A stretch of DNA of 64,000 nucleotides from Paenibacillus silvae (GTDB lineage Bacteria; Bacillota; Bacilli; Paenibacillales; Paenibacillaceae): contig NZ_BMFU01000015.1 in NCBI RefSeq assembly GCF_014639235.1, positions 40,489 through 104,488 on the forward strand, given 5' to 3'. Of this stretch, positions 49,713 through 58,174 are shown one piece after another. Below the pieces are notes generated by a model, which saw only the letters and a program-made list of their open reading frames with translations, had not been told where the DNA came from and searched no databases. Both the position numbers and the translations under genes were made by a program. The number at the start of each line of letters is the position of its first letter. Positions within the stretch are counted from its first letter, which is position 1.

Positions 49713-49831
49713 ACAAGGATGTTATTTTTACAACGAGAACAAAAAGTGAATGAAAGCATCGGCTCCCAATGGCTCAATGAAGGCACTTCATTTCATATCT
49801 GTCGCCGAGGAGCCTACTGGTATCGTCAATT

Positions 49832-51115
49832 TTAGGTCGTCACCAGCAGATCCTGTGACTCCTGAGAGATCACCTGCTGTATGCTGGACTTGATAATCTC
49901 GCAGCCAGCAGCCAGATGCTCCATCGAAACGGTCAGTGGGGGCATGATCTTCAGCACGCAGTCTCCTCTTCCGGCTCTTTCAATGATCAGCCCGTTCTCG
50001 AAACAAATCTCTGTCATTCTCTTCGCCCCGGCCTCATCCATAAAGCCCGAAACGTCAATGCCCCAGATTAGTCCCAATCCGCGGACGGTAATAGACGGAT
50101 GCAAAGACTTGATTCCGTTCTCAAGATAGGTGCGCACGAACTCTTCCTTCTGTTTCACCTGAGCCTCCAAAGCGACTCTATCCCGATATTCAAGTGCAGC
50201 CTTGGCAGCTACAAAGGCTAGCTGATTGCCACGAAAGGTACCATTGTGCTCTCCTGGCGTCCAGAGATCCAATTCAGGCTTTAACAGCAAGAGTGACATT
50301 GGCAGACCATAGCCGCTGATTGACTTCGACAAGGTAACGAGGTCCGGTTCAATTCCCGCACGCTCGAAGGAGAAAAACTGCCCTGTCCGACCGCAGCCAA
50401 CCTGGATTTCATCGGTAATAAGCAAAATATCATGTCTGTGGCAAAGCTGCTGTAATCCGATCAGCCACTGCGTATCGACGACGTGTATTCCACCTTCAGC
50501 TTGTACCGTTTCAAGCAGGATAGCGGCTGGCTTATCGATCCCGGAGTGTGAATCCGTCAAAACATTGTCGATATAACCGAGTGTATCCATGTCTGCGAAA
50601 GAACCGCTCGGGTGTGGCATAAACGTAACTCCGTCCAGTGGAAGCCCGGCCCCTTCCCTCATCGACTTGGAGCTTGTGGCCGACAAACTGCCAAGTGACA
50701 TGCCATGAAAGCCGCCCATAAAGGCGAATATCCCGGTTCTCTTCTTCACCTTGCGTGCAAGCTTCAAAGCCGCCTCCACCGCATTAGTCCCTGTCGGACC
50801 GCAGAATTGAATTTTATAGTCTAGCTTCTTCGGCTCCAGTATTCGCTCCGAGAAGCTCTGGATGAATTCGCGCTTGGCCATTGTATACATATCCAGACCA
50901 TGCATTATCCGGTCGGAGGTCAGGTAATCAAGAATCCGGTCCTTGATATAATCGTTGTTATGACCATAATTCAGCGCTCCTGCTCCTGCAAAAAAATCAA
51001 TATATGCTCTGCCATCCTCAGAATATATCAGGTCCTCCTTGGCCCGGTCGAATACCACCGGAAAGCTTCTGCAGTAAGATCGTACGTTGGATTCCAGTTT
51101 TTCAAAAATGCTCAT
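49832..51115 (-). CDS. dat: Diaminobutyrate--2-oxoglutarate aminotransferase (EctB-like)
   Basis: 427 residues from the ATG at 51115 (GGAGG nine bases upstream); the frame extends further upstream but without homology or a ribosome-binding site. It begins MSIFEKLESNVRSYCRSFP, typical of EctB/DABA aminotransferases. The PLP-binding region has LLITDEIQVGCGRTG with the Asp contact and LVTLSKSISGYGLP with the PLP-linked Lys. It moves an amino group from glutamate to aspartate-4-semialdehyde to give L-2,4-diaminobutyrate. Six of ten residues in the predicted peptide are Dab, and no ectA or ectC is next to it, so its job is probably precursor supply for the synthetase. A TATAAT at 51240-51245 could be its -10, but no good -35 matches it. 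Confidence 0.9.
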   Translation of the reverse strand: MSIFEKLESNVRSYCRSFPVVFDRAKEDLIYSEDGRAYIDFFAGAGALNYGHNNDYIKDRILDYLTSDRIMHGLDMYTMAKREFIQSFSERILEPKKLDYKIQFCGPTGTNAVEAALKLARKVKKRTGIFAFMGGFHGMSLGSLSATSSKSMREGAGLPLDGVTFMPHPSGSFADMDTLGYIDNVLTDSHSGIDKPAAILLETVQAEGGIHVVDTQWLIGLQQLCHRHDILLITDEIQVGCGRTGQFFSFERAGIEPDLVTLSKSISGYGLPMSLLLLKPELDLWTPGEHNGTFRGNQLAFVAAKAALEYRDRVALEAQVKQKEEFVRTYLENGIKSLHPSITVRGLGLIWGIDVSGFMDEAGAKRMTEICFENGLIIERAGRGDCVLKIMPPLTVSMEHLAAGCEIIKSSIQQVISQESQDLLVTT

Positions 51116-51430
51116 GCGCTTCATCCTCCATCGGAATTGAAATAAGGTTGCCTTGATCCTGCGTGAACCTTTTGACGTCATGGAGCAATATATTCTAGAT
51201 GTAATTTTATAGCATATTTGACAATGTAACCTAGGTAGAATTATAACAAACTTCCAAAGAATGTATAGTAAATTTTTGGTAAAAAAGCGCACATAATTGT
51301 AAAATGTTAATATTTTGACTAAAAATAGGATTTGATCGAAAAGCGGCTAAAGTTGCTCTTTTCATCATTCGAAAGATTTCGACGCATGTCGACATTAGGA
51401 CTGGAAAAGATGGTGACGAATGTAATAAAA
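51116..51430. other. AT-rich intergenic region upstream of dat
   Basis: No gene is visible between the dat start and the glmS terminator. The region is strongly AT-rich and should hold the dat promoter. Candidate -10 TATAAT lies at 51240-51245 on the minus strand with a weak -35. Confidence 0.45.
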
Positions 51431-51470
51431 GAAAAAAGCCGCAATACGTTATATAACGTATTGCGGCTTT
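51431..51470 (-). terminator. Intrinsic terminator of glmS
   Basis: AAAGCCGCAATACGTTAT is followed directly by its reverse complement, giving an almost perfect palindrome, then TTTTTTC on the minus strand. It lies about 50 bases after the glmS stop and separates glmS from the dat-pmx region. Confidence 0.9.
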
Positions 51471-51521
51471 ATATTATTAATTGCAACTTCTAAATATAGC
51501 TTTAACCCTTCACACTAACTC

Positions 51522-53354
51522 TTACTCAACTGTTACACTTTTCGCCAGGTTACGTGGTTTATCGACATCGTGACCCAGAGCCAGGGAAGCGTAGTAGGCC
51601 AGCAATTGCAAAGCTACAACAGACAGTGCCGGGCTCAAAAGTGGCAGCGTCTTAGGAATCGCAAACGCTTGGTCAACGGATTTCAACAATGGAGCTACAT
51701 GCTCTTCATAAGTGATTGCCAATACGTCTGCACCGCGGGCTTTCACTTCTTTGATGTTGCTTACCGTTTTCTCCAATACGTTCTCCTGAGTTGCCAAGGC
51801 AATTACAGGAATGCCTTCCTCGATCAATGCGAGTGTACCATGTTTCAACTCACCTGCAGCATATGCTTCAGAGTGAATGTAAGAGATTTCTTTCAGCTTC
51901 AACGAGCCCTCCTGAGCTACCGCATAATCCAGACCGCGGCCGATGAAGAAGAGATGTTGATGCTTGGAGATTTGCTCTGCATATCCTTTGATCGCATCCG
52001 CTTGCTCCAGCATGGATTCCACTTGCTCAGGCAGTGCTTGCATTGCTGCCAGTGTGTGTGCAATCTCATCCGGTGTTTTCGTACCACGCACTTGTGCCAG
52101 GTACAAACCAAGCAAGTTAAAAGCAATCAACTGAGACGTATACGCTTTGGTGGAAGCTACAGCAATCTCTGGACCGGCAAGTGTAGCAATGACATCGTTC
52201 GCGTCACGTGCAATCGAGCTGCCTACTACGTTGGTAATGGCCAGTACATGAGCACCGTTTGATTGAGCTTCACGAAGTGCTGCCAGTGTATCTGCTGTTT
52301 CACCGGATTGGCTCACTACGATTACAAGTGTATCTTTATTTACGATTGGTGAACGGTAACGATACTCGGAAGCAACATCCGTTTCAACCGGAATACGCAC
52401 CAATTGCTCAATCACAGTACGTCCAACCAGACCTGCATGGTACGCCGTACCACATGCAATAATCTGGATGTTCCGAATATTTTTAATTTGCTCTTCAGTC
52501 ATTTTGAGCTCAGGAAGCTGAACTTTTTTGCCTTCATTGTCGATGCGACCAAGCATCGTATCCCGATATGCTTTTGGCTGCTCATGAATTTCTTTCAGCA
52601 TGAAATGCTCGAATCCGCCTTTTTCTGCGGTTACTGCATCCCAATCGACATGAATCATTTCCCGAGAAATAAAATTACCCTCAATCGTCATCAATTCGAC
52701 AGCATCATGTGTCAACACAGCCATCTCACCGTCATTTAGAATGTACACGTTGCGTGTATGCTCAAGAATGGCCGGAATATCCGACCCGATGAAGTTTTCA
52801 CCTTCACCAATACCGATAATCAATGGGCTTGCTTGACGCACAGCTACGAGTTTCTCTGGCTCATACTCTGTCAATACACCCAGTGCAAACGCTCCACGCA
52901 TAAGTGTAATTACTTTTTGCACAGCTTTAACAATATCGCCGTTGTATTCACGTGCAATGAGGTGAGAGATCACTTCAGTGTCCGTTTCCGAAGAAAACGT
53001 GTGACCTTCAGCAATTAGCTCATCCTTCAGCTCCAGATAGTTCTCGATAATACCGTTGTGCACGACAGAGAATTTCTGGCTCTCATCCGTATGGGGATGG
53101 GAGTTCTCATCCGATGGTTTACCATGTGTAGCCCAGCGAGTGTGTCCAATACCGGCATTACCAACCAGTGGAGCACCATCCAGCTTCGCTTCCAGGTTTG
53201 CCAAACGTCCGAGAGCTTTCGTAATTTGCAGACCTTGCGGTGTAAATACAGCGATACCTGCAGAATCATAACCACGATACTCGAGCTTTTTCAATCCTTC
53301 GATCAATACCGATTGAGTGTTCTTATTACCAATATATCCAACAATACCGCACAT
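51522..53354 (-). CDS. glmS: Glutamine--fructose-6-phosphate aminotransferase
   Basis: 610 residues. MCGIVGYIG at the N-terminus provides the Cys that becomes the amidotransferase nucleophile after Met removal. The glutaminase domain (1-240) contains GIGHTRWATHG and HNGIIENY. Two SIS sugar-isomerase domains follow (IACGTAYHAG and VSQSGETADT), and the C-terminus ends in DKPRNLAKSVTVE, the conserved tail. It makes glucosamine-6-phosphate from fructose-6-phosphate and glutamine, the first step of UDP-GlcNAc synthesis. GGAGG precedes the ATG by nine bases. A promoter and a glmS ribozyme lie in its leader, so glucosamine-6-phosphate should trigger mRNA cleavage. Confidence 0.98.
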   Translation of the reverse strand: MCGIVGYIGNKNTQSVLIEGLKKLEYRGYDSAGIAVFTPQGLQITKALGRLANLEAKLDGAPLVGNAGIGHTRWATHGKPSDENSHPHTDESQKFSVVHNGIIENYLELKDELIAEGHTFSSETDTEVISHLIAREYNGDIVKAVQKVITLMRGAFALGVLTEYEPEKLVAVRQASPLIIGIGEGENFIGSDIPAILEHTRNVYILNDGEMAVLTHDAVELMTIEGNFISREMIHVDWDAVTAEKGGFEHFMLKEIHEQPKAYRDTMLGRIDNEGKKVQLPELKMTEEQIKNIRNIQIIACGTAYHAGLVGRTVIEQLVRIPVETDVASEYRYRSPIVNKDTLVIVVSQSGETADTLAALREAQSNGAHVLAITNVVGSSIARDANDVIATLAGPEIAVASTKAYTSQLIAFNLLGLYLAQVRGTKTPDEIAHTLAAMQALPEQVESMLEQADAIKGYAEQISKHQHLFFIGRGLDYAVAQEGSLKLKEISYIHSEAYAAGELKHGTLALIEEGIPVIALATQENVLEKTVSNIKEVKARGADVLAITYEEHVAPLLKSVDQAFAIPKTLPLLSPALSVVALQLLAYYASLALGHDVDKPRNLAKSVTVE

Positions 53355-53626
53355 AGTTTAGTTCCTCCGTTTATATGAATACTGTGTCAGGAAGAGAAAC
53401 AGGCAGACTGGATCTATCGGAAAATGATGGATTGCTAACGTATCATGAATATCATTTTCTATTCAATTATCAATGATCAGAACGGCCTGTTTGCCGTCCC
53501 GCTGTTATCATGCCCTATTACGAATGCAATCATGAATGTACATCATTTCCCGTCCGCGCACTGCTGTTACGCTCTTCACGCACATTCATTTGTTTGTATT
53601 TTTTTCTTGCACCTACCGGCGCGTTG

Positions 53627-53819
53627 TGTGGATAGTCACCCATCCATTTTCCGCAATCCGGTTTACGGCCTGGTGCATCACCGGGAGGTCCCCGCCGAAC
53701 AATCCGAACACCTCCACCTCGTCAGCTTGATTGCCGTCCATGCTGCTGTGTTCCCTCTTCCACATTCGAAGAGAGTCACAATCAACATGCGTCCCGCGCA
53801 ACTCCAAGCTCTGGCGCTT
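53627..53819 (-). ncRNA. glmS ribozyme (GlcN6P-responsive self-cleaving RNA)
   Basis: On the minus strand the element begins AAGCGCCAGAGCTTGG, matching the ribozyme start with cleavage expected between A at 53818 and G at 53817. Further on it has CTGACGAGGTGGAGG, GTTCGGCGGGGACCTCCCGG and GGATGGGTGACTATCC, equivalents of conserved core and P4 segments in the Bacillus subtilis ribozyme. It lies in the glmS 5' leader. In this class glucosamine-6-phosphate acts as coenzyme for cleavage, and the cut mRNA is degraded. The 3' boundary is approximate. Confidence 0.95.
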
Positions 53820-53874
53820 GTGTAACTGTAACCTTACAATCCTCACTTTCTGTGTCTGAATGACGACTCCACTC

Positions 53875-53903
53875 ATTATATGCACCTGAAGTCCATTTTG
53901 CAA
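53875..53903 (-). promoter_or_regulatory. Sigma-A promoter of glmS
   Basis: TTGCAA (53898-53903), a 17-base spacer and TATAAT (53875-53880) on the minus strand. Transcription should start about 50 bases before the ribozyme cleavage site. Confidence 0.88.
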
Positions 53904-54113
53904 TGGAGCAAAGTACCTGTAACCATTTCAGCATATTTACCCACGCTCCCGGCGAGATAATCAGACCTATGGTCTTATCTGGCCAGGAGGCAGGTTCAAT
54001 GAGTTTAACCATTATTATTTGGCAAAATCAAACCTCTGTTTAGATATATGCCAAGAGATCCAATTTGTGAAAAACCGGTCTCAGATCGCATTATAACAGG
54101 CTTTTCATCAATC
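53904..54113. other. glmM-glmS intergenic region, upstream part
   Basis: No gene is visible. An imperfect inverted repeat (AGATAAGACC...GGTCTGATTATCT on the minus strand, about 53955-53985) has no T-tract. Together with the promoter and ribozyme it makes up the 760-base gap between glmM and glmS. Confidence 0.4.
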
Positions 54114-55454
54114 CTAAACCAGCTCTTTTTGCACTACATCAGCAATCTGGGACACAAACTGCTCCAGTTCCTGCTTATCTGGTCCTTCCGCCATAACACG
54201 GATCAGGGACTCTGTACCTGAAGCACGGACCAGCACACGCCCATTATCGCCAAGCTGCTGCTCAACCGCAGCAATGGCTTCACCGATTGCCGTATTGCCT
54301 TCATATTTGCTCTTGTCTTCAACTCGCACATTAACCAATACCTGCGGGTATTGCGTCATTACAGCTTTCAGTTCACTCAGCTTTTTACCCGAAGCCTTCA
54401 AGGTATCTACGAGTTGGATCGCTGTCAGCATGCCATCTCCGGTTGTATTGTAATCCAGGAAAATGACATGACCAGACTGCTCGCCACCCAGATTATATCC
54501 ACCGCGACGCATTTCCTCCATGACATAACGATCACCTACAGCCGTTTTGGCTGTTTTCAACGCCAGCTTCTCAGTCGCCTTGTAGAAACCGATGTTGCTC
54601 ATAACCGTGGACACTACAGTGCTATCCTTCAGTTTGCCCGCCCGATTCATTGCATCTCCGCAAATACACAGAATAAAGTCTCCATCTACTTCTGCACCTG
54701 TTTCATCAATGGCAATCAAGCGATCCGCATCACCATCAAAAGCAAGACCCAGATCAGCTTTATGCTTCAGCACTTCTTGTTTGAGATGCTCCGGGTGCGT
54801 CGAACCGCATTGCTCGTTAATGTTCAGGCCATTTGGCTCGGCACCAATAGCAATGACCTCTGCACCAAGCTCTGCAAACAATTTAGGCGCCAGCTCGTAA
54901 GCCGCACCGTTCGCACAGTCAAGTACAACTTTGAGGCCAGAGAACGACTCGGATACCGTTGTTTTCAAGTAGTCCAGATACAGATAACGAGATTGCTCAT
55001 CCATCGTCACGGTGCCGAGACCGCCGCCAACCGGTCGTGGCAGTTCATCTTTTTCCGCATCCATCAGCTCTTCAATCCGGTTCTCCGTTTCATCCGATAG
55101 CTTAAAGCCATCTCCACCGAAAAACTTGATTCCATTGTCCTCTACCGGATTATGAGAAGCCGAGATCATTACACCCGCATCTGCTTTGAGCAGACGAGTA
55201 ATGTAAGCTACTCCCGGTGTAGACACTACGCCCAGACGAATGACATCTGCACCAATAGATAGCAGACCTGCGACCAGCGCAGACTCAAGCATAAGTCCCG
55301 AAATCCGGGTGTCCATCCCGATGACCACCTTCGGTCTTTCCACCCCGCCAGCAAGCACATAGCCTCCACATCTTCCGATGCTGTAAGCCATTTCCGCCGT
55401 CAATTCTTTATTGGCAACCCCTCTGACACCGTCTGTACCAAAATATTTACCCAT
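54114..55454 (-). CDS. glmM: Phosphoglucosamine mutase
   Basis: 446 residues starting MGKYFGTDGVRGVANKELT. The active-site phosphoserine loop reads MISASHNPVEDNGIKFF, the metal-binding loop AFDGDADRLIAID, and the C-terminal phosphate-binding loop RASGTESLIRVMAEG. It converts glucosamine-6-phosphate to glucosamine-1-phosphate, the step after GlmS on the way to peptidoglycan and teichoic acid precursors. AGGAG lies seven bases before the ATG. It lies 94 bases after cdaR in the conserved cdaA-cdaR-glmM order; in related Firmicutes GlmM binds and restrains CdaA. Confidence 0.98.
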   Translation of the reverse strand: MGKYFGTDGVRGVANKELTAEMAYSIGRCGGYVLAGGVERPKVVIGMDTRISGLMLESALVAGLLSIGADVIRLGVVSTPGVAYITRLLKADAGVMISASHNPVEDNGIKFFGGDGFKLSDETENRIEELMDAEKDELPRPVGGGLGTVTMDEQSRYLYLDYLKTTVSESFSGLKVVLDCANGAAYELAPKLFAELGAEVIAIGAEPNGLNINEQCGSTHPEHLKQEVLKHKADLGLAFDGDADRLIAIDETGAEVDGDFILCICGDAMNRAGKLKDSTVVSTVMSNIGFYKATEKLALKTAKTAVGDRYVMEEMRRGGYNLGGEQSGHVIFLDYNTTGDGMLTAIQLVDTLKASGKKLSELKAVMTQYPQVLVNVRVEDKSKYEGNTAIGEAIAAVEQQLGDNGRVLVRASGTESLIRVMAEGPDKQELEQFVSQIADVVQKELV

Positions 55455-55548
55455 GATCTAACTCCTTCTATTTGCATCTTATACGCACCCGTGCGCATTA
55501 TAATTTTTTTAATCTTGATAAGAAATACAATTGATTTAAAATTGCGTA

Positions 55549-57051
55549 TTACGGATTCGAGCCCGATTTACTTTCGGTACTGCTGTTATTCGCATTATTA
55601 TTTACATTTCCACGATTGGCAGCCGCATTTCCCTGCTGGCTTTGATCCTCATGTTCCGTATTCGATTCAGGTTCTTCATCTGCAGGATCCGTATTATTTT
55701 GCCCATTTTCTACTTCCGCTGGTGTCGGATCAGGTCCCGTCTGACTGCCCTCATTAGGATTTTGACCCGGAGAAGTGGTTGTATCCTGCGCCTTCTCACT
55801 AATCTTGACCGTTGCACTTAGATCATTGGCTGCAGCATCCAACTTCGCAAAGCGTGGCAAATCAGCTTCCAGCTTAATCTCGTGCGTGCCTATACCAAGA
55901 CCGCTGAGGTCCCCGGTTAATTGAATGTCGTCTCCGCTTAAACCTTCAAGCATGCTTGGTGATCCGGTCAGCGTAATGTTCAGGCCTCCGCTTTTCGGAG
56001 AAACCAGCACACCCTCAAGACCATTTTCCACACCACTCAGCTTGATCGGTACATTGGGAAAAACCTTGGTCGTTGACTCGGCCTCATCGTAAGGAGACAC
56101 CGTCACCTGGATCTGAATCGAACTAGGCTCGATTTTCTCAGAACCCGAAGGCGGCGTCAAGTCCACGTTAACTGTCGAGGTGCCTGACTGAGTAAACTGT
56201 GTCAGATCAAGAGTAGCTTGGTCGTAGGACTGTATACCTGCAAGAGCCTGCTCGCTCCCGTAAATCGAGACTTCTTTCACGTTTGGCTCAACCTTGGAGA
56301 GGACCAATCCATCTGGCAGCTGTCCTGAATATTTGATCCTTAAGGGAACTTTTGTATAGGGCTGATTAACCGGGACACGCACCTCTACCGTCTGCGGTGT
56401 AATGATGGCATTGTCAATGACCTTGCCCTCTGCATCGTATGCCTGGAGCTTCACTTTTTTCTGCACTACATCTTCCTTCGCATCCTTGACGCTAACACTG
56501 CCCTGCACCTTCGCTACTGCCTCCAGCTGCCCTTCCGGCAGTACAACCTTCACCGGAGACGAAGGCTCTACAACAGGCGCTCCAACGCTGTATCCAGCGG
56601 AAGGGGCTCCTTCGGGTACAATATTCACGTTAAACGCTTTGGTGCCCAGTTTCTCCACATTGACCGTGACCATAGAGGGCTCCATGCTGACCACTTCCAC
56701 ACCTGAAGGCAGGTCTGGAACAAGTGGCAGCGTATTTGAACCGTCTTTGACCTGGCTTAAATCGACCAGCACCTTATAATCATCATTGGTAAAAATAGAG
56801 GTCAGCATAGATCGCTGCCCTTTTATCTCAAGCCGCACCTCGTCGGTGCTTAGAGATGTAAGAACATAAGCATTGCTATCCAGCCCGTATGGCTGTACAG
56901 GCACGGTTCGCTCCACAATTTTGCTGGAAATGCCCGTTGAGATCGTTGGTGTTGTCGGCACTTCATCCAGATGGATCATAAACCACAACAGCAGGCTTAC
57001 CGCCAATGCAAGGATTTTGGCGAACGTATTGTTGTTAAACCATTTATCCAT
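55549..57051 (-). CDS. cdaR: CdaR, YbbR-domain regulator of diadenylate cyclase CdaA
   Basis: About 500 residues from the ATG at 57051 (AAGGGGGG eight bases upstream). An N-terminal membrane anchor (ILALAVSLLLWFMIHLDE) is followed by several extracytoplasmic YbbR repeats of about 80 residues. A low-complexity C-terminal tail of about 75 residues is rich in Asn, Gln, Ser, Glu and Pro and is probably disordered in the wall space. In Bacillus and Listeria this protein binds CdaA in the membrane and modulates c-di-AMP production. The ATG overlaps the cdaA stop by eight bases. Confidence 0.93.
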   Translation of the reverse strand: MDKWFNNNTFAKILALAVSLLLWFMIHLDEVPTTPTISTGISSKIVERTVPVQPYGLDSNAYVLTSLSTDEVRLEIKGQRSMLTSIFTNDDYKVLVDLSQVKDGSNTLPLVPDLPSGVEVVSMEPSMVTVNVEKLGTKAFNVNIVPEGAPSAGYSVGAPVVEPSSPVKVVLPEGQLEAVAKVQGSVSVKDAKEDVVQKKVKLQAYDAEGKVIDNAIITPQTVEVRVPVNQPYTKVPLRIKYSGQLPDGLVLSKVEPNVKEVSIYGSEQALAGIQSYDQATLDLTQFTQSGTSTVNVDLTPPSGSEKIEPSSIQIQVTVSPYDEAESTTKVFPNVPIKLSGVENGLEGVLVSPKSGGLNITLTGSPSMLEGLSGDDIQLTGDLSGLGIGTHEIKLEADLPRFAKLDAAANDLSATVKISEKAQDTTTSPGQNPNEGSQTGPDPTPAEVENGQNNTDPADEEPESNTEHEDQSQQGNAAANRGNVNNNANNSSTESKSGSNP

Positions 57052-57883
57052 GGTTACGTCCCCCCTTCCGCTTCCAGAAGGTTGACCATGCATTCTTTTT
57101 GCTCAGATTGGAGGTTGGGCGCAATTCTTCATATAACTTGGCAATGAGCGACTCCTCCTTAATATCACGAACGACTTGGCCGTTCATTGCCAATGATACT
57201 TGTCCCGTCTCCTCTGAAACGACCAGACAGATTGCATCGGCCACCTCCGTAATTCCGATTGCTGCACGGTGACGTGTGCCCAGCTCCTTGCTGATAAAAG
57301 GATTCTCGGATAGTGGCAAATAACAGGCTGCTGCAGATATCTGTTTCCCTTGTATAATTACGGCTCCATCATGGAGTGGCGTGTTCGGAATAAAAATGTT
57401 AATCATCAGCTCCGAGCTGACAAGTGACTCCATCTTGATGCCAGATTCGGTGTAATCGTTCAAACCCGTTTCCCGCTCAAAGACCACAAGGGCACCGATC
57501 TTCCGACGTGACAAATAATTAACGGACTTAATGATCTCGCCAATTAACACCGTTAATTCTTCATCACTGGCTGCGGCTGAACGGCCGAATATTTTGCCTC
57601 GACCCAATTGCTCCAGACCACGGCGCAGTTCCGGCTGAAAGATGATAAACACGGCAACGACACCAAACGTAAACATTTGGTTCATCAGCCATTTCAGTGT
57701 GTACAGGTTAAGCCAGGTACTTAAAGCCCAGATCAGCACAAGGAACAAAATGCCCTTCAGAAGCTGGACCGCACGTGTGCCCCGCACAAGCAAAATCAAT
57801 TTGTACATAATATAGGTAACGATTAATATATCGATAACGTCCTTGATGGACTCTTTCCACGTTAAGTCAGCAAAGTAATTCAT
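57044..57883 (-). CDS. cdaA: Membrane diadenylate cyclase CdaA
   Basis: 279 residues with three N-terminal membrane helices (about 15-90) and a DAC domain. The two signature motifs are present: PLHDGAVII and GTRHRAAIGITE, which bind ATP and metal. It makes cyclic di-AMP from two ATP molecules, a second messenger for potassium and wall homeostasis. GGGGG precedes the ATG. It is followed by cdaR and glmM, the usual c-di-AMP/wall-precursor operon, and lies downstream of sigW-rsiW as in Bacillus subtilis. Confidence 0.97.
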   Translation of the reverse strand: MNYFADLTWKESIKDVIDILIVTYIMYKLILLVRGTRAVQLLKGILFLVLIWALSTWLNLYTLKWLMNQMFTFGVVAVFIIFQPELRRGLEQLGRGKIFGRSAAASDEELTVLIGEIIKSVNYLSRRKIGALVVFERETGLNDYTESGIKMESLVSSELMINIFIPNTPLHDGAVIIQGKQISAAACYLPLSENPFISKELGTRHRAAIGITEVADAICLVVSEETGQVSLAMNGQVVRDIKEESLIAKLYEELRPTSNLSKKNAWSTFWKRKGGRNHG

Positions 57884-58102
57884 TAGCCAGCCCCCGCTAT
57901 CCCCATTGATGAGTAAAACCCTGATCTCATATTAACCATTCGGGATTTTACATAATCCCTTCTTCGCATTTATTCAATGCTTATCTATATGTAGTATGTT
58001 CTCTTTACTATCTAGGTTATAACGTTACCGTTCAGGTTGCAAGTTACTCCGGTCACAAAGCACATATAAACTACTCTATTTTCCACTTTCTACTATAATA
58101 AA

Positions 58103-58147
58103 AATAAAAAAAGAGCACCCCACGCAATTCGGAGGTACCCTGCTTGG
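58103..58147 (-). terminator. Terminator of sigW-rsiW
   Basis: On the minus strand AGCA-CCTCC pairs with GGGG-TGCT (one bulge) and is followed by CTTTTTTTATTTTTATT. It lies just after the rsiW stop, so sigW-rsiW and cdaA-cdaR-glmM are probably separate transcripts here. Confidence 0.7.
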
Positions 58148-58174
58148 TATATACCCTTGAAGTTATACCCAATT

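Noticed and set aside
8357..51115. Assigning the species as Paenibacillus polymyxa
   Set aside because: Polymyxin synthetases occur in several Paenibacillus species and no 16S rRNA or other marker lies in the window.
53613..53903. 96-codon reading frame on the minus strand upstream of glmS
   Set aside because: It lies over the glmS ribozyme and the promoter, and has no ribosome-binding site.
57884..58102. Palindrome-like GGTAACGTTATAACC and TTGCAA near it, upstream of cdaA, as a promoter or operator
   Set aside because: Spacer of 15 bases is too short for a good sigma-A promoter and the palindrome is too short to call an operator.
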